From the NCBI GenBank assembly GCA_945865535.1, contig CAMBDW010000009.1, forward strand, positions 1-64,000: a stretch of 64,000 bases of DNA. Reading direction: 5' to 3'. Below the pieces are notes generated by a model, which saw only the letters and a program-made list of their open reading frames with translations, made no database searches and was not told where the DNA came from. Positions 37,273 to 44,965 of the stretch are shown in pieces. Numbering within the stretch: position 1 is the stretch's first letter; each line of letters opens with the position of its first letter. This stretch comes from Chryseobacterium gleum (lineage in GTDB: Bacteria; Bacteroidota; Bacteroidia; Flavobacteriales; BACL11). A program made the position numbers and the translations under genes.

Positions 37273-38863
37273 TTTTAGAGTTGGAAATTTCAATTGCTTT
37301 ATGCAGTAATGCAATCTTTTTATATTTAGTTTCATCAATTTTAAAGTAATCATACATTCTTCTGAGTGAAGATCCAACACCATCTATACTTAAAAAAACT
37401 TTTTCGGCAATTTCTTGATTGATAGAAACTGGATTCTCCAATAATGCTAAAAGTATACTCCAATCTGATTCATTCAGAACTCTATTTAAATAACTATCAA
37501 TTTTATCTTTGGACAATTCAAATGTATTGGAATTTAATATGCTTGTAATATTGTTATTCTTAAGTAGCTTGATTTGATCTAGTAACAAGTCCCTTCTTTT
37601 TCTATTTTTTTTATTACTAGATATAATGTAGAAAAGTAAAACTAGAGCCAAAATTACTGAAAAAATAATTATTGTAGCGCTCTTTTTGAATTGAGACAAT
37701 CGCTCTCTTTTATTGGCAAGTTGAGTTTCAAATAATTTAGCTTCATACTCATTCTTGACCGTTTCTCTTAAAACTTTAAAACCATCTCTTCTATTTTGAA
37801 TACTATCACTGTAAGTTGAAAAAAGCTCATGCATTGTTAAAGATAAATCCCATTTCTTTTGGTATTTATAGCCATTGTAAAGAAATTCATAAATTTCTTC
37901 TCTTGTTTCAAATTCTGAATTTTTAGGAAGTTGAGTAAGAATACTTTCCATTTCACTAATCGCCTTATTTTTATCTTTTAAATAATTGATTTTTGCTATA
38001 AGAACTTGTGTGTTAATAATTCCACTTTTTATATCTAACTCTTGATTAAGTTCCAAACTTTTATTTGCAAAAATAGAGGCAGCTTCTATTTCATTTAACT
38101 CTAATTTTATTACCCCCAAGCTTAAATAACAATCTTTAATGAAGAATTTATCATTTTTTATTTGAAGTAATTTTAATGCATTGTTAAATGATTTTTCTGC
38201 AACATTATACAACTTATTATTAATATGAATAAGACCAATATTCATTGAAATTATAGCCATACTCAATTCAGGTGCATTAATTTTCTTGTTAAGAGTAAGC
38301 GCTTCATTGTAATGAATGAGTGCAATATCATCATTTCCGATGGCAGCATTAATAGCTCCAATAGATAACAGCATTCGCGCTTCACCCTCTAAATCAGCTT
38401 CTGCAATGAAAATAGATTTCGCTTTATTATAGTATTGTATTGCTTCTAAATACTTGCTTTGTTGATAACTAACATTCCCTAGGTTGCCTATTATAATGGC
38501 CTCTAAACGAGAATCATTCATCTTTTTGGCAATTACTTGGGCTGCTTTGTAATTCTTTATCGACTCTTCACATTTATCTTGAAGTCTATAAATATTTCCC
38601 TTGCCAAGAAGTGCACGATATATCTGTCTATTTGCTTTCTTTCTTACCGCCAAATCATAATAATAATCGAGTGCAATAAGAACAGAATCAGGCATAACAT
38701 TCTCGTAGATTGACTGATACTCATGTAATGCATTAAATCTTGTAGTATCTAATAGCTTTTCATTCTGCCAAATTTTGCTTAAAGAATCTACTTGGATATT
38801 AGAGTAAACGGATTTACTAACAATACAAAGAAATAGTACTAATGTAAAGTGTACTTTTTTCAA
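37268..38863 (-). CDS. TPR sensor/regulator with one membrane helix and LuxR-like C-terminus
   Basis: 531 residues: signal-like N-terminus (ending VYS), a periplasmic array of tetratricopeptide repeats at about 45-390 (for example LEAIIIGNLGNVSYQQSKYLEAIQYYNKA), one transmembrane helix near 395-416, then a basic linker and a helix-turn-helix region at about 465-531 (SILLALLENPVSINQEIAEKVFLSI, then SLRRMYDYFKI) that resembles LuxR-type DNA-binding domains. This is a known Bacteroidota regulator layout. The start codon is TTG, directly after the TAA of the upstream T9SS cargo gene, implying translational coupling. Targets unknown; the neighbouring cargo genes are the obvious candidates. Confidence 0.75.
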   Translation of the reverse strand: MKKVHFTLVLFLCIVSKSVYSNIQVDSLSKIWQNEKLLDTTRFNALHEYQSIYENVMPDSVLIALDYYYDLAVRKKANRQIYRALLGKGNIYRLQDKCEESIKNYKAAQVIAKKMNDSRLEAIIIGNLGNVSYQQSKYLEAIQYYNKAKSIFIAEADLEGEARMLLSIGAINAAIGNDDIALIHYNEALTLNKKINAPELSMAIISMNIGLIHINNKLYNVAEKSFNNALKLLQIKNDKFFIKDCYLSLGVIKLELNEIEAASIFANKSLELNQELDIKSGIINTQVLIAKINYLKDKNKAISEMESILTQLPKNSEFETREEIYEFLYNGYKYQKKWDLSLTMHELFSTYSDSIQNRRDGFKVLRETVKNEYEAKLFETQLANKRERLSQFKKSATIIIFSVILALVLLFYIISSNKKNRKRRDLLLDQIKLLKNNNITSILNSNTFELSKDKIDSYLNRVLNESDWSILLALLENPVSINQEIAEKVFLSIDGVGSSLRRMYDYFKIDETKYKKIALLHKAIEISNSKK

Positions 38864-39463
38864 TTATATAGAAATATATTTTTTCTCAACTGTTCCGTCC
38901 TTATAAATGTAAAACAATAGTGTATTGGGTTTAAATTCTGTTGCTTTGCCTAATATATCAATTATTTTAATCAGCTGTTTATTGTCTAAAACAATATCAT
39001 CAATACCTAAAATAATATTTTGGTCTACACCAAAATTATTATGAATAAATTCCCAACGTGCAAGATTCAAACCACTATTAAATACTTCCCAATGTAATTG
39101 GTCCTCAATTAAACAATTAACTGGATAGCCATTGTGAATTGCAGAATCATTCCATAGATGTGCAGTAACATTAATAGTATCTGTAAGAGGGATGTTATGG
39201 GAAAACGAAAAATCTGAGTTATTAATTAAAGTGTCTTGTGCAATAATATTGCCTTGCATATTTGTAATAGTCCAGGCAATGTGATTTTCATTTTGTGGCC
39301 AAGTTAAATAATGACCAGGATGATATAATTTTACAAAATCAGTATCACTTACATTAACTATTAAACTCAGTGTATTACAATCAACTGTTGTAATTACTTG
39401 TGCTTGTGTTGTTTTTGTTAGCCCCAAAGCAATAGCTAATGTTAGTAAAATTTTCTTTTTCAT
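38864..39463 (-). CDS. Small secreted protein with T9SS-like C-terminal segment (cargo 1)
   Basis: 199 residues. Signal peptide MKKKILLTLAIALGLTKTTQAQ; a middle of about 120 residues with no recognised domain (YHPGHYLTWPQNENHIAWTI; DTLINNSDFSFSHNIPL); and a C-terminal block IIDILGKATEFKPNTLLFYIY.DGTVEKK that matches the short sorting-domain ending of marine Flavobacteriales secreted proteins. Expected to be exported by the Sec system, then type IX secretion. Its 5' coding end and upstream DNA are near-copies of those of the gene at 39706-40548. The stop codon abuts the TPR regulator start. Confidence 0.7.
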   Translation of the reverse strand: MKKKILLTLAIALGLTKTTQAQVITTVDCNTLSLIVNVSDTDFVKLYHPGHYLTWPQNENHIAWTITNMQGNIIAQDTLINNSDFSFSHNIPLTDTINVTAHLWNDSAIHNGYPVNCLIEDQLHWEVFNSGLNLARWEFIHNNFGVDQNIILGIDDIVLDNKQLIKIIDILGKATEFKPNTLLFYIYKDGTVEKKYISI

Positions 39464-39465
39464 AA
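39398..39465. repeat. Signal-peptide coding repeat, copy A
   Basis: 68 bases covering the first 22 codons of cargo 1 are identical to 40483-40550 except for two substitutions. The encoded signal peptides differ at two residues (T/I and A/P). Confidence 0.9.
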
Positions 39466-39507
39466 ACTTTATATTTTAATTAATACGCAAATGTCAAAAA
39501 AATAACT

Positions 39508-39595
39508 AAAGTTTACTTCACGCCTAAGGGTGAATCTTCAAATAATTGAATACTCTGCAATATTACTAATTAAATAATTATAAAAGTTCGAACTA
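39508..39595. repeat. Upstream-region repeat, copy A (88 bp)
   Basis: 88 bases upstream of cargo 1, matching 40595-40682 with one substitution. They contain a near-palindrome TTCACGCCTAAGGGTGAA, ending in the perfect 10-bp palindrome AGTTCGAACT (39585-39594). Divergent DNA of about 40 bases separates this block from the signal-peptide repeat. Confidence 0.92.
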
Positions 39596-39617
39596 TGGAG
39601 CGACAGGTTCGCTTAAT

Positions 39618-39644
39618 AAAAAACCCACTTTTGAGTGGGTTTTT
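39618..39644 (-). terminator. Terminator of cargo 2
   Basis: ACCCACT (39623-39629) pairs with AGTGGGT (39634-39640), 4-nt loop, T-tract on the minus strand. Nearly identical to the terminator at 40704-40730. Confidence 0.8.
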
Positions 39645-39705
39645 AGTTATTTAATAAAGTACTTCTTTTGAGCTTTTCTGTCAAATGAAGTTAATAGTAA
39701 TTTAT

Positions 39706-40548
39706 TTATTTCTTAGTTATATATAATTTTTGGTTTCTAATATACATAGAACCTACTGGAACCTCTGTTAATTCTCTACCTAGTAAATCGTATATTTTAT
39801 TGTTGTTTATAGTTTCTGGTGTAAATTCATTTATTGAGGTTATACTACCTGAGTTAAGTATTTCCCATGTTAGTGTGGTTTGATTGAAAATTAAGGAATC
39901 ACAATGATTACAGACCTCATTTAAAGTTGCATCTGCAAAGTACAAATAAACATCATAACATAATTTAACAGTATCTGTTGTTAGTATATTTGGAAAGATT
40001 ACATATGAACCATATCCAGGATAACACACTGTTGAATTGCATGCCTGCCAATTCCATTGCATAGAATCTACATAGTGTATTACTGGCATTCCATTTACTA
40101 ACACAAAAAAATTGGGTGATTGATAAGGTGTGTAGTATAACAAATCACACATTACCATATTACAATTATTTAGATTAGTATTTAATTTAATCCATCTATT
40201 TGGTCCTTGGCTAGAAAAACTAACGATATTTCCGCCACATTGAAATTCTACCGGTTGTACGGCAATGTTTCCAAAATGTAAATCAGTAGTTAGTGTGTCG
40301 TTTGCAAACGTATAAGGATTAGTTCCTGGCATTGCATTTGAATCTCCTGCTTGGAAAGTATTGTAAAGAGAATCACAATTACCACTTGTACAGTAGTAGG
40401 TATATTTTACACCATTGTCTAGAATGTACATGGTGTTTGGGTAATTTTCGTTAACCCATTTCCCTTCAATAGGATATGTGTTTTGTGCTTGTGTTGTTTT
40501 TGTTAGCCCCAAAGGAATAGCTAATATTAGTAAAATTTTCTTTTTCAT
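39706..40548 (-). CDS. Secreted protein with T9SS-like C-terminal segment (cargo 2)
   Basis: 280 residues. Signal peptide MKKKILLILAIPLGLTKTTQAQ, then a cysteine-containing body (TYYCTSGNCDSLYN; LNNCNMVMCDLLYY; NSTVCYPGYGSYV; EVCNHCDSL) of unknown fold, suggesting disulfides outside the cell. The C-terminus IYDLLGRELTEVPVGSMYI followed by LYITKK is a short T9SS sorting-type ending. No catalytic motif recognised. It shares its upstream block and signal-peptide DNA with cargo 1; the mature regions are unrelated, so only the expression/export module was copied. Confidence 0.7.
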   Translation of the reverse strand: MKKKILLILAIPLGLTKTTQAQNTYPIEGKWVNENYPNTMYILDNGVKYTYYCTSGNCDSLYNTFQAGDSNAMPGTNPYTFANDTLTTDLHFGNIAVQPVEFQCGGNIVSFSSQGPNRWIKLNTNLNNCNMVMCDLLYYTPYQSPNFFVLVNGMPVIHYVDSMQWNWQACNSTVCYPGYGSYVIFPNILTTDTVKLCYDVYLYFADATLNEVCNHCDSLIFNQTTLTWEILNSGSITSINEFTPETINNNKIYDLLGRELTEVPVGSMYIRNQKLYITKK

Positions 40549-40550
40549 AA
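40483..40550. repeat. Signal-peptide coding repeat, copy B
   Basis: Partner of 39398-39465: 68 bases with two substitutions, encoding the signal peptide of cargo 2. Confidence 0.9.
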
Positions 40551-40594
40551 TATCTAGTTTTTAATTAATAATGTGCAATATCCAACAAATAATT

Positions 40595-40682
40595 AAAGTT
40601 TACTTCACGCCTAAAGGTGAATCTTCAAATAATTGAATACTCTGCAATATTACTAATTAAATAATTATAAAAGTTCGAACTA
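40595..40682. repeat. Upstream-region repeat, copy B (88 bp)
   Basis: Partner of 39508-39595 with one substitution, inside the near-palindrome (TTCACGCCTAAAGGTGAA here). The perfect palindrome AGTTCGAACT is at 40672-40681. Confidence 0.92.
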
Positions 40683-40703
40683 GCAATCGAAAGGTTCACT
40701 AAA

Positions 40704-40730
40704 TAAAAAACCCACTTTTAAGTGGGTTTT
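40704..40730 (-). terminator. Terminator of cargo 3
   Basis: ACCCACT/AGTGGGT stem (40710-40716 and 40721-40727), 4-nt loop, flanking A- and T-tracts; 3 bases from the stop codon of cargo 3. Confidence 0.8.
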
Positions 40731-40733
40731 AAA

Positions 40734-41675
40734 TTACTCTATAACTACTTTTTTCTCTACTGTTCCATCATTATAGATGTAAAAGAGAAGTTGGTTAGTG
40801 GCTTTTGTTTCTCTACCTAAGATATCTCTAATCTTAACTAAGTCTTTTTCAATATTAGAAATAGTTGATATGCCAGTAATAATTGTCATACAATCAAGCG
40901 GATCGCTACAAGTAACTAAAGGATCGTATTCTAAATAAAGTGGATCGCCACAGCCATTTGGAAGGTCGCATGAGCCATTATCAACACTAGCGAGTGGGTC
41001 ATAATTACAAGCGGTCAAATTAGTGCATCCAAAAATAGCAGAGGAATCACTTACACTAAAATCATCAAACCAAAATTTATCACTTCTAGTAATGGTATAT
41101 TTACAGAAAACTCCAAAATAATCAGAAGATGTTATGCTATTATCAAAAGTAGTTCCTTGAGAAAAAAACACACCATTAGTATCTAAGAAAAGTTCCCAAT
41201 TACCTAGTCCGTCTCTTGTTACTTTAACTCTAAGATCCACATTATTACTTGCTAAACTATCAACACCATCAATAATTTTAATCTGATTTGTGCCATTTTG
41301 ACTATACAAACTAATATCATCTTCATTTCCACTTTGTCCTCCAATTTTTACCAAATAGCCATTCAAATTTCCATTTAAATCTTGCTGATCAGAAGTTAAA
41401 TACACTCTAGCATAATTATTAGTTGAAGGAGGAAAATCTAATTTTATACGAAATGTCCATTCGCTATTTACCAGACATTGACTTTGTGTAACTAAAGAAG
41501 CAGAACTAGCAATACTATCATTTAAATGCAAACTAAAATCTGCATCTACCTCAAAAACACCAATATCTCCCAACCAGCTGGGATTAGATGTAAAATCTCC
41601 ATCCGAAAAGGAATCGGTAAACTGGCCAAAACCAATAAAAGGAAAAGCAAGAAATACAAGTAGTAGTTTTTTCAT
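40734..41675 (-). CDS. Secreted protein with LamG-like region and T9SS C-terminal segment (cargo 3)
   Basis: 313 residues. Signal peptide (MKKLLLVFLAFPFIGFGQ); a beta-rich region at about 20-205 starting DSFSDGDFTSNPSWLGD and resembling concanavalin/LamG-type modules of Bacteroidota; then the aquatic-Bacteroidota repeat GCTNLTACNYDPLASVDNGSC; finally IRDILGRETKATNQLLFYIY.DGTVEKK, a T9SS sorting ending nearly the same as in cargo 1. Probably binds or coats something at the cell surface, but no ligand can be named. It has its own promoter element, unlike the duplicated module of cargos 1 and 2. Confidence 0.75.
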   Translation of the reverse strand: MKKLLLVFLAFPFIGFGQFTDSFSDGDFTSNPSWLGDIGVFEVDADFSLHLNDSIASSASLVTQSQCLVNSEWTFRIKLDFPPSTNNYARVYLTSDQQDLNGNLNGYLVKIGGQSGNEDDISLYSQNGTNQIKIIDGVDSLASNNVDLRVKVTRDGLGNWELFLDTNGVFFSQGTTFDNSITSSDYFGVFCKYTITRSDKFWFDDFSVSDSSAIFGCTNLTACNYDPLASVDNGSCDLPNGCGDPLYLEYDPLVTCSDPLDCMTIITGISTISNIEKDLVKIRDILGRETKATNQLLFYIYNDGTVEKKVVIE

Positions 41676-41699
41676 AATTAATCTATTTTAAAAAGTTCT

Positions 41700-41707
41700 C
41701 AAAATTA
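41700..41707 (-). promoter_or_regulatory. Candidate -7 promoter element of cargo 3
   Basis: Minus strand TAATTTTG (TAnnTTTG), 24 bases before the start codon. Confidence 0.45.
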
Positions 41708-41723
41708 AGCATTATTTTTTGCA

Positions 41724-42419
41724 TCACATGTCTAAATAAAAATCCTGGGATAAATTAATGTAATCTTTGGTGTATTGGTGTCTTGATTTTTCAATAATTA
41801 GGTGTTCTTCTTTAGTTTTAGACTTAGAGAATGAGAATTCCATCATAACTCTTTTAACCTCTGCTGCTTCATTGCCTTTTATATAGCAAACTCTTGTGCA
41901 ATATAAGTTGTAAGCTTTGGCTGTTTCACAAAAATAGGATTCAGAATTTTTAGGAATTATTACCGCTAAAATTCCTTTTTTTGAAAGTAGATTTACAGCA
42001 TTTTGAATCAGTTCTTCAAATGAAAGACTATTGCTATGTCTTGCAATATCTCTACTTTTATCCGACTTATTAGATGGGAAAAAAGGAGGATTACTCACAA
42101 TTAAATCAAATTTTAGTTTGGTTTTAAAATTTTGTAATGAGGTATTTTTAATACAAATTCTTTCCTTCCAAAGAGCATTACTCCTATTTAATTGAGCTTC
42201 TTTGCTGGCTATTTCATCTATTTCAATTCCAGTAATATTGCTTTTTAGAGTTCTTTGCCCAAGCATTAAGCTTATTAAACCTGTGCCACAGCCAACATCT
42301 AAAATGTCTTTTGATTTTTTGCAAGATACCCAGCTTCCTAATAATACCCCATCAGTACCAACCTTCATTGCTGATTTCTCTTGTATAATAGCAAACTTTT
42401 TAAATTTGAAAACAGACAT
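41724..42419 (-). CDS. trmN6: tRNA1(Val) (adenine37-N6)-methyltransferase
   Basis: SAM-dependent methyltransferase (YfiC/TrmN6 type) modifying A37 of tRNA-Val. 231 residues: FKFKKFAIIQEKSAMKVGTDGVLLGSW at the start, the SAM motif ILDVGCGTGLISLML, acidic GIEIDEIA, and the adenine-target motif SNPPFF. Close relatives (HemK/RlmF-like) share NPPF, but the N-terminal QEKSAMKVGTDGVLLG favours TrmN6. Confidence 0.85.
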   Translation of the reverse strand: MSVFKFKKFAIIQEKSAMKVGTDGVLLGSWVSCKKSKDILDVGCGTGLISLMLGQRTLKSNITGIEIDEIASKEAQLNRSNALWKERICIKNTSLQNFKTKLKFDLIVSNPPFFPSNKSDKSRDIARHSNSLSFEELIQNAVNLLSKKGILAVIIPKNSESYFCETAKAYNLYCTRVCYIKGNEAAEVKRVMMEFSFSKSKTKEEHLIIEKSRHQYTKDYINLSQDFYLDM

Positions 42420-42458
42420 CTTATCTAACTGTCTATTGAATTGATTTTATAGCTTTTT

Positions 42459-42785
42459 CTATTTTTTAAGCTTACTTTCTAAGCTTGACCAACCTCCACC
42501 ATTTACTACATTTGTATAACCCTTAGCCGAAAGTATTTTTGCCGCTCCAGCACTTCTCATTCCTGAAGCGCAGCAAGTAATAATCGGCTGATCTTTATCT
42601 TTAAATTGACCCAATTTTGAAGCTAATTCACCTAAGGGAATATTCAAAGACTTTTCAATATGTCCTGAATAAAACTCCCCCTCTGATCGAACATCAATAA
42701 TTATTCCGCCATCAGCAAGCATGGCTTTATAATCGGTGTTATCAAAAAATCTCTTCTTTATAAAAAAGAAAACTACTACACACAA
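42459..42785 (-). CDS. Membrane-anchored rhodanese-like protein
   Basis: Single rhodanese domain, about 108 residues, with the active-site loop ITCCASGMRSAG (catalytic Cys) and DVRSEGEFYSGHI. A hydrophobic N-terminal stretch (CVVVFFFIKK) suggests membrane anchoring. No ATG is available: the frame upstream reads KNKIKHLPLILL back to a stop, so translation must begin at TTG 42785 or another non-standard codon (ATA or ATC). The longer form gives a better membrane helix, so the true start is uncertain. It lies 25 bases after the OmpA-family gene. Confidence 0.8.
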   Translation of the reverse strand: MCVVVFFFIKKRFFDNTDYKAMLADGGIIIDVRSEGEFYSGHIEKSLNIPLGELASKLGQFKDKDQPIITCCASGMRSAGAAKILSAKGYTNVVNGGGWSSLESKLKK

Positions 42786-42810
42786 TAATATGAGAGGTAA
42801 ATGTTTGATT

Positions 42811-43767
42811 TTATTCTTCTAGTAGTTTGAATAAATCATCCAAATTAGGAGAAAGTATCATCTCTATTCTTCTGTTAGAGCTTCTGCCTTGTGCTGTTTC
42901 ATTACTAGCAATTGGAACAAATTCTGCTCTTCCAGCAGCCGTTAATTGTAGGGGATTCAGACTTGGATTTTTAGTGAGTACTTTTACCACATTAGTAGCA
43001 CGCATTACGCTCAAATCCCAATTATCTGTTACCACTCCTTTACCAGCTAATGGAATATTATCAGTATGGCCTTCTACTAAAATTTTCAAATCTTTTTGAG
43101 CGGCTAAAGCAGTGGCTAATTTATTAAGAGCTGCAACACCTCCACTACTAACCTCATACTTTCCTGAAGCAAAAAGTAAGGCTTCTTCTAAGGAAATGTA
43201 CACTTTACCATCTCTTTGTTCTATAGTTAATCCATCTCCCTCAAGTCCTGTAAGTGCTTTTGAGATAGACTGTTTTAAAGCAGTAACTATACTGTCTTTT
43301 TTATTTATAATGGATTCTAACTCAGCAACTCTACTCGATCGAGCATCTAATGATGCTGATAGCTTGTTCAATTCATCTTCTTTTGCAAAAAGTGCTGATT
43401 GTGCCTGTTCCAACTGTTCTAAAAGCTGCTTTGTTTCTTTAGCTTTATCTGACATTTCTCTACTATTTTTTGAAGTAAGAAAATCATAAGATTCACTTAA
43501 AGCATCATATTTGTTTTGCAAAACTGTTAAAGCGTCTCCATTTTGCACAGAATCATTTACTAATTTAGTAATCTTTACTTGTAAGGAGCTAACTTTTGCT
43601 TGTAATTCTTCTACTTCTGATTGTAGTTTAAGAACTTTTTGCTCCTGAATATTTAAAGCAGATTTAGTGGCTTCATGTTCAGCAATTAAAGCGTTGTGAA
43701 CTTTAGAAGTCACACACGAACTAAATATTACTATAAATGATGCTAGGTATAAAATTGATTTTTGCAT
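42811..43767 (-). CDS. OmpA-family lipoprotein with coiled coil
   Basis: 318 residues: lipoprotein signal peptide with Cys in VIFSSCVTSK, a long coiled coil at about 25-165 (KSEVEELQAKVSSLQVKI-like heptads), then an OmpA C-terminal peptidoglycan-binding domain at about 185-310 with LVEGHTDNIPLAGKG, NWDLSVMRATNVV and GRSSNRRIEMIL. Likely outer-membrane-anchored and gripping the cell wall across the periplasm. Has its own promoter element and leads the rhodanese gene. Confidence 0.9.
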   Translation of the reverse strand: MQKSILYLASFIVIFSSCVTSKVHNALIAEHEATKSALNIQEQKVLKLQSEVEELQAKVSSLQVKITKLVNDSVQNGDALTVLQNKYDALSESYDFLTSKNSREMSDKAKETKQLLEQLEQAQSALFAKEDELNKLSASLDARSSRVAELESIINKKDSIVTALKQSISKALTGLEGDGLTIEQRDGKVYISLEEALLFASGKYEVSSGGVAALNKLATALAAQKDLKILVEGHTDNIPLAGKGVVTDNWDLSVMRATNVVKVLTKNPSLNPLQLTAAGRAEFVPIASNETAQGRSSNRRIEMILSPNLDDLFKLLEE

Positions 43768-43789
43768 AATAAGTATTTTTTATCTCTTC

Positions 43790-43797
43790 CAAAATTA
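43790..43797 (-). promoter_or_regulatory. Candidate -7 promoter element of the OmpA-family gene
   Basis: Minus strand TAATTTTG, 22 bases upstream of the start codon. Confidence 0.45.
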
Positions 43798-43865
43798 CAC
43801 AAAAAGAGACTTAGTATTCTACTAAAATAAATACTTTTCAACAGCAAAAGATTAACTATCTAAAG

Positions 43866-43896
43866 CAAAAAAGCACATCATTTGATGTGCTTTTAA
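43866..43896 (-). terminator. Terminator of the WxxGxW-repeat gene
   Basis: AAAAGCACATCA (43869-43880) pairs with TGATGTGCTTTT (43883-43894); T-tract on the minus strand; 17 bases after the stop codon. Confidence 0.85.
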
Positions 43897-43912
43897 AAAA
43901 TATAAATCATCT

Positions 43913-44335
43913 TTAGTATTCTAATTCCCAATATCCCTCAACCCAAAAGAATCCTCCTTCACTAATTTCCCAAAACCCAGGAACCCAATAATGATTTCTC
44001 TTAATCTTTATCCATCTTGCTGGCTGCCAAGTATATTGACCATAAAAATCATTCCACTCCCAATACCCATCAACCCAAACATGCCCAGGTCTATTATAAT
44101 TAGGACGGTTTACAATCACATTTGGTCTATTTGGTTGAGTTACCACCACTCTATTTCTGTTTGTTTTTACTCTTACGCCACCTCTATCATTATGATGATT
44201 TGAGTTATTTGTTTTGACAACAACATTCTTATTATTGTTATTTGTATTTGTTTTAACTCTTACTTGGGCGTTTACAGATATGCCTACAAATAATAAGCAT
44301 ATAGCTAGTGTTTTACTAAAAAATGAATTTTTCAT
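43913..44335 (-). CDS. WxxGxW/YXWGXW repeat-containing secreted protein
   Basis: 140 residues: signal peptide (ends ISVNAQ), a low-complexity Asn/Lys/Arg/Val region (TNTNNNNKNVVVKTN; RVKTNRNRVVVTQ) with two VRVKTN blocks, and a C-terminal region with aromatic repeats HVWVDGYWEWND, YTWQPARW, HYWVPGFWEI and FFWVEGYWELEY. This fits the YXWGXW repeat family, whose function is unknown. Monocistronic, with a clear terminator. The basic, asparagine-rich half plus Trp repeats suggests a surface or periplasmic binding role, which is conjecture. Confidence 0.8.
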   Translation of the reverse strand: MKNSFFSKTLAICLLFVGISVNAQVRVKTNTNNNNKNVVVKTNNSNHHNDRGGVRVKTNRNRVVVTQPNRPNVIVNRPNYNRPGHVWVDGYWEWNDFYGQYTWQPARWIKIKRNHYWVPGFWEISEGGFFWVEGYWELEY

Positions 44336-44394
44336 GGCGATTGTTTTTAAGATTAGTATTTTTATGGCTTCAAAATCATTAACGGGCTAAAGGT

Positions 44395-44964
44395 ATGAAA
44401 AAAATTATAAATTACTTTTTACAAGGACTTTTATACATTGTTCCTATAACGGTGACAGGGGCTGTTGTATTGTGGGTTTTTAAAAAAATTGATGGAATTC
44501 TACCTTTTGATTTTCCTGGATTAGGCTTAATTGTAATTTTTGTATTCATAACAATGGCAGGATTTTTAGGATCAGCAATAATTGCTAATCCAATAAATTC
44601 ATTTTTCCGAAACTTATTAAAAAAAGCCCCTCTTTTAGAAACAATTTACTCCTCTGTAAAAGATTTAATGAATACTTTTGTAGGCAAAAAAAAAGGATTT
44701 AACCAACCCGTTCTCATAAAAATTTATGAAAATTCAACTATTGAACGAATTGGTTTTATTACAAATGAAGATTTAAATACATTGGGAATTAAAAAAGAAA
44801 AAGTATTGGTTTATCTGCCTCATTCTTACGCATTTTCAGGACAACTTTTTGTAGTTGATCGCTCTTATATTACCCCAATTGATTCATCATCATCTGAAAT
44901 AATGAAACTCATTGTTTCTGGTGGAGTAACTGAAATTACTGATTCATCTAAAAATAAATTATAA
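44395..44964 (+). CDS. DUF502 family membrane protein
   Basis: 189 residues with two N-terminal transmembrane helices (LLYIVPITVTGAVVLWVF and LIVIFVFITMAGFLGSAII), then a soluble domain containing FFRNLLKKAPLLETIYSSVKDL and YLPHSYAFSGQLFVVDRSYI. Matches the DUF502 family, which has no established function in bacteria. One base before the next gene, so probably co-transcribed with it and ispG. Confidence 0.85.
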   Translation: MKKIINYFLQGLLYIVPITVTGAVVLWVFKKIDGILPFDFPGLGLIVIFVFITMAGFLGSAIIANPINSFFRNLLKKAPLLETIYSSVKDLMNTFVGKKKGFNQPVLIKIYENSTIERIGFITNEDLNTLGIKKEKVLVYLPHSYAFSGQLFVVDRSYITPIDSSSSEIMKLIVSGGVTEITDSSKNKL

Positions 44965-44965
44965 C

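Noticed and set aside
39398-40682. CRISPR-like interpretation of repeated sequences in the T9SS cargo region.
   Set aside because: Only two copies, long, with coding content and about 1 kb spacing; they are duplicated upstream and signal-peptide modules.
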